Assembly: GCA_964019415.1 (NCBI GenBank)
Contig: OZ025875.1
Coordinates: 1,805,001 to 1,869,000 of the forward strand
Direction: 5' to 3'
Origin: Ianthella basta
Lineage: Eukaryota > Porifera > Demospongiae > Verongiida > Ianthellidae
DNA length: 64,000 nt
The position numbers were made by a program, and so were the translations under genes. Below, one piece after another: positions 26,501-35,800 of this stretch. Under the pieces are notes generated by a model. That model was not told the DNA's origin. It saw only the letters and a list, made by a program, of their open reading frames with translations, and ran no database searches. Positions within the stretch are counted from its first letter, which is position 1. Each line of letters starts with the position of its first letter.

Positions 26501-27041
26501 ATTCTAAAAACTCCTTCATTGTAAGATTGAATCCCATAAGCACTCCCAAACATATTATATAGTGCACACATAAACATGCACCTACATACAATGGACTTGG
26601 TATCATGCATCCCAAAGCAAGTATGTATGGGTCCCATAGCAAGTACGTATAACTAGTGATTATACCATCCACATAACTTTCATTGTTCCCTTGGGTGAAG
26701 CGCAAAACGCGCACTGTGTTAGCTAAGCAGAGACTGGCTTCCCTGCGCAGCTCCAAATATGTAGGTGTCGATTGCCCAGCTGCCATCCAGTGCTTCGTCT
26801 GGCTTGCTATCCCTTCTTTCTGACAGCCAGTGAAAGCAGATTGCAGTTCTATTATTGCCCAAAATGTACTTGCCCTGGTCGAGTTACACTCATGCACTGT
26901 ACTTTTCTGAAATAGCTAGCTATATACATTCAAGCGAGGCTGGTTGTATTTTAATGTATGCCCTAGCTATTATGCACAGTTGTATGTTGTTCTATATAAC
27001 CTTATGCACCTACAGTATAGCACTGTTCTGGCTATGGCATA
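26500..27041. other. Intergenic, nothing recognised
   Basis: No supported gene, RNA or element. The minus strand has a 141-codon frame at 26472-26897 with no family resemblance. Confidence 0.5.
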
Positions 27042-27540
27042 TGTGAGGCATGCAAGCAATTTACAGGCAAGAGAACGGAATGGAGGGCATTTCGTGTACA
27101 GTAAGCTGATAGTGAGAAGGCATGACAGCGGATGGAGCCCACTTACTTTGGAATGGTTGTAAGGTAGAATATTCATGGTGCCTTATACAAACTGCACAAA
27201 TGTACTGTAGGTGTTCCAGTACATAATGAAGCTAGGAACAAGTTTTTTCAGAAATCTATATCTATATAGTTTCTCCGGTATATATGCAGCCATAGTGGTA
27301 CTGCATGTGCAGGTCCTTGCATGCAGGTCAGTACGTTTAGAGAAAACTATCTATGGGTTTCAAATGTTCTTTTAATACCTCACTTATTGTGCTTGAAATA
27401 AACCCTGAGTAGCAATAGCTACCTTGCAACCATTCCAAACTAAGTAGGCTGTATCTGCTGTACGTGTCATTCCTTTTCACTATCAGTTTCCTGTACACAA
27501 ATGCCCTTCATTCTGTTCTCATGCCTGCCTCCTCATGCCA
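27042..27540. mobile_element. Foldback element with about 120-bp inverted arms
   Basis: Left arm 27042-27167 and right arm 27419-27533 are imperfect inverted copies (left TTACTTTGGAATGGTTGTAA; right TTGCAACCATTCCAAACTAA). The middle has no coding capacity. A second copy lies at 57483-57893 between genes B and C. Confidence 0.75.
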
Positions 27541-28900
27541 TGTACTGTGTATACTATAACAGGGCATACATAGAAATGTAAGAAGCCTCGCTGGCGAACA
27601 CCCACACACAGTGCAGAGAGAAGTTAAGAAGCTGACACATGGAGAACTTAGTAGATGCAGTGCAAGTTACAATGCACTTTCAAATAGTCTTGTAACTTTA
27701 AAATGGTGAACAGCCCTAACGGGTACATATGTACATAGCTAGCCTACATAGCTAGTTTGGAAGCTGGCCTGGCAAGTTATCACGTAGCATACGTGTGCAT
27801 ACTCGCTGTGGCTTGTGGTGATGAAAGCTCCTTTGTCCTTAGAATAGTGCTCCATTGCGACAGTGAGAGCTGTATAAGTAGCCAAACGGCCTAATAACTT
27901 GCAATCGTCAATTGCTGTGTGAGCCTGCCTCTTAGACAGCCTGCAGCTGTCGTCCACCTGCTCATTTTGGCCTCGATGTTGTGCAAGCATTGCCCATGTG
28001 GCATGGATAATTATACATATGCAGACATAAGAGTGTATTGCACAAGCATTGTGAACATACATACACAAGCATAGAATTGCATTGTGCAAGTGAGGATATA
28101 CATACATACATACATACATACAAAGGTGTATATATATATAAACCTCACAGTATATTCTCATTTTACTACATGCACACAATAATATACATACAGTATAGTA
28201 GTTTAATTGATTAGCTTGCATGTGTGTAGTGACTGCTGCATTCTAGTTTTGCATTCTAGTACTAGCTCTTATACTCATTCTGTAGCTGTAGCAATGTACA
28301 TGATTGGTGTATGCATGCGCACACAGAAGCACACATGTACACCTTCCTGAAGTCTATATACATGCATGCATGGTGTACCAAATGTTAGGATGCCCCTATA
28401 CACGCAGAACATATGTACAGAAGATGTCTATCTGCTAATGTCTACACCAAATCACACAGGAGCCTATAGTGCTAGGACTCTTCAATATATGAACTGCAGT
28501 TTGCAATATTTATTGCTTAGTTCACTGAGTAGATGCAAACATGGCTGTTGGTGTTATGCACACATGCACACATGTACATACACATGCTTGCATACGGATT
28601 TGCACATGTAATAAAGCTCAACATTATATATAGAATGCAGGCATGAAAGGGATGTACGTGGGAGTGTTGTGTACTATATATAGATTGTGTTTCTGCAAGT
28701 GTGTTCAAAGCTATTCTTAGACTAGCATGTTTCAGTGCAGCTCTAGTATGTCCCAGGTCATGTACTGGACATGCTTTGCATAGCACAGTGCACAACTGCA
28801 TCACTGTACTACGAGATATGTACAGTATGTATCGGAATGCTGTGTACTTCTACATTGGTTGCATCATTAGCATTCTACAATTTGTTTTCAGTTTTAAGGT
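27541..28900. repeat. Intergenic block shared with the B-C interval
   Basis: 27541-28150 matches 57895-58440, including AAGAAGCCTCGCTGGCGAAC. A minus-strand frame at 27739-28221 contains RQAHTAIDDCKLLGRLA, reminiscent of an exonuclease HxAxxD motif but too short to name, and broken in the other copy. (ATAC)n lies at 28090-28120. Confidence 0.6.
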
Positions 28901-29027
28901 AGAGTACGCTCCACGCATGGCACTGTGTACAAATTTTTGTGGTATGTATAAGGCTCCTCTCCTGCACAAGTGCAAGCTACCTACACATGCGGAGCGTTCC
29001 ATCTTGCTACATAAGCTGCTCAGCGTA

Positions 29028-29076
29028 TTCAACACTCTCTCTTACACACACACAAAGCACACAAATGTATTCAAGA

Positions 29077-29114
<38 letters not shown>

Positions 29115-29300
29115 GCACCTGCAGAGCATTTCATCTTGCTACAGGCGCTTTGGGGGGGGGGGGGGGGGCATTGCTAATTAAAGGTCCCCCAAAAGTATAA
29201 AAACAAGCTGCTCAATGTATTCAACACTCTCTCTCACACACACACAAAGCACACAAATGTATTTAAGACTGTGTCTCTGTCTCTTTCTCTCACACACACA
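29028..29300. repeat. CA tract, 17-base poly-G and minisatellite relatives
   Basis: Contains (CA)n at 29081-29111, an uninterrupted run of 17 G at 29152-29168, and four units beginning GTATTCAA(G/C)ACT related to the minisatellite at 32.3-32.6 kb. Confidence 0.85.
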
Positions 29301-29344
29301 CACAATTAAAGCACGCCAGCTGTATATTATTCACTAATTTCAGT

Positions 29345-30365
29345 CATTGATCAGTCATGGATCAGTCATGGATATACGTAAATACTAAACACCAGGCTAG
29401 TATTAGAGTCTAGGTCCTGACGACATGCATATAGTATCCAACACACAGACACTCTCACAATCAAACAGTTAGGCAGTTACAGTGAGGTTTGCTTGTTGTT
29501 ATGATGATCTCAAACATGCTCCATTCAGGAAACTGCGGAAGACTGTCCATGCAAAGCTGCTGCTCAACCTCTGCTTTGCTCTGTTGGGGCTGTATGTCAT
29601 CTTCATCATCAGCACTGTCTCAACTGGTGTACCTGTGCTCTGTGGAGTGGTCTCTGCTCTCATGCACTACTTCTTCCTGGCTGTGTTCTTCTGGATGGTA
29701 GCAGAAGCCATCCAGTTGCACAGGAAGTTGGTGACTGTGTTCAAACCAGACGTCACCAGCTATGTCACCATTGCCATGGCAATATGCTGGGGTAGGTTGG
29801 CAGAAGGTGCATGGAATGAGTGTGTCAGATTCATCATTGCCTGACTGCATGAGCGGTAACAAGTGCAGAATGATGTCTCCATTTCCTCCCTACTTGCACT
29901 TGCAGTGGTTCCAGTATTCATTCTTCTGTTCTCCTTATAAAGCTCCACATTACCAGTACTACATCCACCCACAATTGTAAGGACTATATACTAACAAGTA
30001 ATGACATGCATATGCGTGTAAAGGCACAGCACACTCAAAGCTATAATCCTGTATTCATGTAGTGTTGATTCAGCAGTGTATGTGAACGTTTATACTGTGG
30101 AGAACACACACACATACACAGGGACTATGTATGAACACTCAATGCATTAATATTATTCTTAATTGAATGTGTATGATCTATAGCGATGAACATGTACTGA
30201 CCTAGCCTATGCAGTGGCTTACTGCAAGCAACCACTTCCTCTCAACATTTCATGTGTACACAGCCAATCACTCACCCTATACAAGTCATACAGTCACACA
30301 TTTGCTACACTCATAGAACAACTTACCAAATGCAGGTGGTGTCCCGCCCATCTTAGAGTCTATGC
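29345..30365 (+). pseudogene. Partial duplicate of the receptor helical exons and 3' flank
   Basis: 29529-29791 matches the 263-bp exon of helices 2-4 (A 24005-24267) and is open, with both splice sites kept. The next exon (29906 onward) matches helix 4/5 but has a 4-base insertion (CTTATAAAGCTCC for CTTAGCTCC) that shifts the frame. The final exon is missing: from about 30004 the sequence jumps to gene A 3' flank material (A 25755 onward). No ectodomain, GPS or helix 1 precedes it. It is a decayed segmental fragment of the host receptor family. Confidence 0.85.
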
Positions 30366-30580
30366 ATAGAAGTGTTGTGTACTATATATAGATTGCGTTA
30401 CTGCAAGTGTGTTCAAAGCTATTCTAGCATAATTCAGTACAGCTCTAGTAAGTCCCTGGTCACGTACTGGACATGCCTGAGTGTATACAGTGCAGTGCAA
30501 AACTGCAACACTGTGCTACGAGACATGTACAGTATGTATCGGAATGTTGTGTACTCTATGTATTGGTCGCACTCTACAAC
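30366..30580. repeat. Dispersed family repeat
   Basis: Matches parts of 28655-28830 and 26310-26470 (TTCAAAGCTATTCTAGCAT, GGTCACGTACTGGACATG). No gene. Confidence 0.6.
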
Positions 30581-30582
30581 TA

Positions 30583-31157
30583 GTCAGGCGTCGCGTGACC
30601 CCTCCTCACGGAAGGGTCAGGTTAAGTCTAATACATTGACTTGTCTACGCGGAATGCAATTATGCGATGTGGAATGTAATTATTGCGCAACATTATGCCT
30701 CGCTTGTACTTGTGGCCGCAAGTACGCGCCACGGCTCGCGACACTTACCTGATCTTTCATAATAGCCGTCAAAGGAGCGACAGCAAGGACTATCGATGTC
30801 CCTTCGACCGGCACCACCAGATCGAACACTGTCGGCGGACACGCGTAGCACAGGCTCTTGTCGAAGCCGGTCGGCAAAACAGCGAAAGCATCCCTTCCAG
30901 AAACGATGCCAGACACGACCTGAAGTTGCTCCGGCTGCACAGTAGAATAACCTAGGCGCTGGATGGCTTCCGTCGCAGCGTATGACACTCTCTGGTCCAT
31001 GCTCTGGTCTGCTGCCATTTGCGGACACGCGAGGGATTAATATTTCACACCTTTCCTGCAGTCTGATTGGGCACGCAACCATTGTGGCGTGCTGCACAAG
31101 TCAATGTATTAGACTAAACCTGACCCTTCCGTGAGGAGGGGTCACGCGACGCCTGAC
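30583..31157. mobile_element. 575-bp TIR element carrying a RecQ-helicase first exon
   Basis: 62-bp terminal inverted repeats, 30583-30644 and 31096-31157, start GTCAGGCGTCGCGTGACCCC and differ by one base. Flanking TA on both sides fits a TA target duplication. The interior is CpG-rich, unlike its surroundings, and carries a minus-strand exon of a RecQ-like helicase. No transposase is seen, so it would need one in trans. Confidence 0.82.
30749..31018 (-). pseudogene. RecQ-like helicase 5' exon inside the TIR element
   Basis: 90 codons from ATG to an exact splice donor (CAG then GTAAGT). Visible: LGYSTVQPEQLQVVSGIVSG (RecQ Q-motif region), GRDAFAVLPTGFDKSLCYAC (Walker A, with DKS for the usual GKS) and VLAVAPLTAIMKDQ (motif Ia). 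Nothing follows the donor that could be a second exon, so it cannot encode a helicase alone. A CCAAT-type box (CTGATTGG read on +) lies just upstream of the ATG, so promoter and first exon seem to have been taken together. It could instead be the relic of a longer helicase-bearing transposon. Confidence 0.72.
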
Positions 31158-31299
31158 TAATGTTGGGAACCCACCCGAAGGGCGGGCATTCAGCTAGTTG
31201 GTATAATAAAAATTCAACGAATTTAGGAATGACCAGCAGAAATATAAAACAAGCAGCAATATATATGATCTGTGCAGCTGTTTTTCTTTTCTTGCTATA

Positions 31300-32130
31300 T
31301 AGAAAGTCTCACTTTTGGCGGAGATGGGGGACCTACCGGTCAAGTGGCTGACGAGGATGCAGTGTGTGATGTTCTGGAGTAAGGTCCTGACCAGCGGAAC
31401 ATATGATGGTCGATTGCTGAGAAGGATAGCTGTGGAAGCAGTGAGGTTTGGCAGAGGTACTTGGATTGGTAAGATGAGTGTGAGTTGGGGCCAGTTTGGG
31501 TGGAAGGATGTTAATGTGGAGGTACTTAAGGAGTTGTTGGATGTGGAAGTGAGGGAGGTACTGGAGGCCATTACTTGGAGGAAAGTACGGAAGGAATGGG
31601 ATCAGGAGATGGAGACGAAGCCGAAGTTGGAGATGCTAAAGAGGATTGTAAGGTTGGGAGAGTGGTCGGAGTGTGCAAGAGTGGGGAGAAGGGCAGACAG
31701 GAGGATGATGAAACTGAGGGGAGGCACGGCAGGTTTTCAAATTGAGACGGGAAGATGGAGGGGGGTGACCAGACAGGAGAGTGTGTAAGGAATGTGACAG
31801 ACTGAGTGGTGAAGTGGAAGATGTAGAACATTGGTTGATGAGGTGCGAGCCCAACGAGTACTACTGGAGGTCTGGATGAGACGACACAGTGACAAGGGCA
31901 GTACCCATGGATCCCACTGCGTCCCTGTTGTCTGCTGCATGCCACAACTATAAACTGCTATCTATCATTGTATGTATGTGGCATGCAAGGTTTGGGTAAC
32001 ACTACTGCAGGTTCATCAGTATTAATTTTGCCTGTTATGTGTAAGTGCTGCATGGGGCCAATCTGTGCCCTAGTGCCAATGGGCATGGTGCACTTAAATA
32101 AAGATTGATTGATTGATTGATTGATATGGA
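31300..32130 (+). mobile_element. 5'-truncated LINE with C-terminal domain and 3' tail
   Basis: The plus strand reads the LINE C-terminus (31315-31788: GDLPVKWLTRMQ, GWKDVNVEVLKEL, LRGGTAGFQIETGRW), then VCKECDRLSGEVEDVEHWLM ending in a Cys, a zinc-knuckle-like end in another frame. The 3' untranslated region ends in (GATT)n at 32106-32124. The 3' region is the reverse complement of 58668-58890. Confidence 0.78.
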
Positions 32131-32270
32131 TTTTTTCCCTGTGACCTAGCAATAGTTATTTTATACTAGGGGTTTCACTTTATGCCATTTTATTACATTA
32201 GTTTTTTAAATCAGCCACTGACAACGTTTCTTTCATGCAAAATGCTGTATAAATTCAAGCTGCTCAGGGA

Positions 32271-32658
32271 ATTCAAGACTCTCTCTTTTACACACACACA
32301 CAAAGGACCCGAACGTATTCAAGACTCTCTCTCTCACACACACAAAGCACACAAATGTATTCAAGACTCTCTCTCTTACGCACACACAAAGGACACAAAC
32401 GTATTCAAGACTCTCTCTCTTACACACACACAAAGCAGACAAACGTATTCAAGACTCTCTCTCTCTTACACACACACAAAGCACACAAATGTATTCAAGA
32501 CTCTCTCTCTTACACACACACAAAGGGCACAAATGTATTCAAGACTCTCTCTCTTACACGCACACAAAGCACACAACGTATTCAAGACTCTTCTCTCAAA
32601 CACACACAAAGCACATAAACGTATTCAAGACTCTCTCACACACAAGGTATTCAAGACT
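32271..32658. repeat. 44-bp minisatellite, about nine units
   Basis: Units run GTATTCAAGACTCTCTCTCT followed by a short CA run and AAAGCACACAAA. Unit length varies by a few bases through the CT and CA runs. The array ends 4 bases before the ETS-type site of the gene B promoter. Confidence 0.92.
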
Positions 32659-32662
32659 CCTG

Positions 32663-32765
32663 CTTCCGGAAGTACAGCTAGCTAGCATAACCGTCATCAA
32701 CCAAGGCACTTCCGGTAGGTCGACGAAGACTTATTTATAACGTCTTAACATAGCTTGTTTAGCCA
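32663..32765 (+). promoter_or_regulatory. Gene B core promoter
   Basis: CTTCCGGAAG at 32663-32672, CACTTCCGG at 32707-32715, TTTATAA at 32734-32740 and CCAGTAG with its A at 32765. The distance from the ACGTC/AACGTC block to the initiator A is 21 bases, identical to genes A and C. A 44-bp minisatellite abuts the first ETS-type site, so the upstream DNA differs from the other two promoters. Confidence 0.62.
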
Positions 32766-32853
32766 GTAGAGTCTTACTAGTACTAGCGTCTCTTGCATTC
32801 ACCCATATCCTCTCTACTGGCGCGTGGAGTCGGTACATAAACGGAAACTCAAG

Positions 32854-35800
32854 ATGGACCTCCTATTCCTCATCACCTTTGCAGGTGCGCGCTAATCTAA
32901 TCACTGGTGGCTGCTTCAATCGCTGTATGTTGCTATGTACTGGCAGTTACTTTCTTCTTGTCAACATTGTATCATTTCGTATTCAACATGCAGGTCTTAT
33001 TAGCTGCTTCCTGGTCGGACTGGGCAACAGCACCAGCACCAGCACCAGCACGCTCCCTTCTATCGGTAATGTTATGCACTGAAGCATTACGATTACTGAG
33101 TGGTGGCAGCCCGAGCAGCCGTTCACGCAGAACAGAGCTGCATGTGTCTCGACGATATCCCGGTCAGAGTGCTGGTAAAGCGGCACTTAAATGTCACGTG
33201 AACGGTTTCCGTAGCCACGTACTAGTCGCATAGTACCGACTGTCGATAAGACCACGGATGCCCTTTGAAACGACGCGCAAGCTAACTTCGAACGAAGCTT
33301 GTCTCGTATGCGCCTTCGAACGGACATCTAACGGTCTTGCGACCTATTGAACAGACATTAAAGGAATAGTGGGCGGAAAACTGTCTTCTACTTCTTCTGT
33401 GACAGCCGTAGCGGACGAACCAAAAGGACCAGAAGATTACTTCTCGCACCACATTGCATCATTTTTGGCTGGCTGCATTCCTTTTAGGTTAGAAGGCGGC
33501 GCAATGTAGTGCGGAAGACTACGCTTGCCACCACTCCCTCGTCGCCGTGCTGGCCAAAGGGGCCGACGCCATTTTGAATGACTTAATACAACTGGATGAC
33601 ACCAGAGTGACTGGTGGCATTGTGACTAGCTGCAGCAGTTAGCTTGCGCGCCGTTTGAAGGACATTTGCGTCGTACATTTCCCCGCCGCTTTGAAGTTAC
33701 ATGTAATTAACATGTCACTGTTTATACCTGCCAAACACAGTCATTTAATTCCAAGATATTTTGTGAATTTCCTCTCCACAGCTTCTGATGGCTCAATCAT
33801 TACAGGTGAAGATTGTATTTCTTTCCTTGCCAACATTGTTACCCTACAGCCACTGAAACCATAACTCCATCTTCTGTTGAAGACATTGCTCCAACCTATG
33901 ACTCTGGTGATGTTCTTAACTCAATAGAAGACATTGCTCCCTCATCCAGTGATTACTACAATTCCCTCTCAGGTGCGGAGGTAGTGCTTATAGTCCAAGT
34001 AGAGTAGCTAGCATACAGAGCAGGAAATTGATCCACTTGACATTAAATTCAAATATCTGTGCACTGTCTGCACAATAGGGCATGCAATGACATGTACATG
34101 TGCTGTTCGAAGTTACAGCACTATTAAATTTTATGTCATACTGAACAATTTCTGCATGCCCTTCATGCAAGTTATATTGCTTGCTGTATTGTGTAGTTGG
34201 ACATGCGATATATTTTAATGTATAGCGTACAAATGCAAAGTACACTAACATAATTATAACACCTTGGTCCACCACCATCGCCACACAGTGCAAGTATGAT
34301 AGAATTATAGCTGCCTATCACATTCTAAGCATGAGCAAATGTATCAACTTACTTGAAAAGCATCACCAGCTACAGCATAGATTGCAGAGGCTGAGGTCCA
34401 CATTAAGTACAATGTACTTAGCTATTGTACTAGACTGTGTTTGTGCAATGAGCTATCTTATAATGGGCATGTCATCCAGAAACAAACTGATTGCTGCCCC
34501 AATCCTTCCTCTCTGTTTACACATGCATGTATAACATATATACTATTGATTTCAATAATTTAATGATGTTGATGGTTCTTACACTACAGTTTTTCCCCCC
34601 AGTCCTCTCCCAACCACCAATTTTATTGGCCTCATGCCAATTAAAATTGGCAGCCAGAAGTGGGCTGGGGATGAGACTATTAATTTTACACTACATGGAT
34701 TAAGAATTTGACTTCTCCTTGCCCTTAATAGACCTGCTTCCTATATTTATGTGCATTCATGATTGTGAATGTGGACATGACCATTTGACATAATATATAA
34801 ATGTGCAGATGCATGTATGTATGTATGTGTATGGTTACTTCTGTCAATACTTCTGGTTATTGCATATTCCTTTTCTGATACATCCATGCAATAGAGAGAA
34901 GCCATGTGGCTACTACCAGCAGCAGCCATAGCTCAGAAGCTCTTAACACGGACACTACTTCAGGTTCAGCAGCAAGTTCAATGATCACTGTTTTATCTAT
35001 GGCTACACAGCAGGTGGATGTCTCAATTACACCTACTATTTCACCACACAGTAAGTGGGATGTACACATTATCATGCACCTATACATCTAAGCAACCAAT
35101 CTGTCACTGCATGTAGTAACTATGTACCAAGTTTACATCAGATGTATAACAGTGGAAACGAATTGTGCATGGTTGCTGTCATACTGAGCAGTCATGGTAA
35201 AGGACAATCAGGTGGTTTGCCCTATTGAATGTCATACTATTAGAAGCCTCAAAGACACTGCAGTGTAACTATTTCTGGACTGCACCATTTATGTCATAAG
35301 CACAAGAATATGAGCACCTATGTGCGTTCCTTATAATGAATATACTGCTCCTTATAATAGAGTTCAGTTGTATAGAGTATTTATAATGAGTTCGAAGTAG
35401 CATTGTAATTAACATGTAAATGTATTTATTTCTTCTCCACAGCTTCTGATGGCTCAATCAGACTGATGGGAGGGAGTGGGCCACATGAGGGCCGTGTTGA
35501 AATATTACTTAATGGATCATGGGGTACAGTGTGTAGTGATGGATGGGACACTCATGATGCCACGGTAGTGTGCCGACAGCTGGGCTATCAGCAAGTTCTA
35601 GCGGTGTTTGTTGCTACTCCTTTTGGCTCGGGTAGTGGTCCAATTTGGCTGGATGAGGTAGACTGTAATGGTACAGAAGCTTACCTGACTGAGTGTGGCA
35701 GTAATCCTATTGGAGATTCAGACTGCTCTCACTTTGAAGATGTAGGAGTGCTCTGCTCAGCAGATGGTAAGTAGTGCCCCTTACTTAAGTTACAGCTCCT

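Noticed and set aside
26472-26897. 141-codon minus-strand frame in the A-B interval
   Set aside because: No recognisable motif and no related copy seen; length is compatible with chance.
27739-28221. Minus-strand frame with an HTAIDDC motif
   Set aside because: Suggestive of an exonuclease motif, but too short, without the other catalytic residues, and broken in the duplicate near 58.2 kb.
32271-32658. CRISPR-like array of regular repeats
   Set aside because: Units are contiguous with no unique spacers, and the host is an animal. It is a minisatellite.
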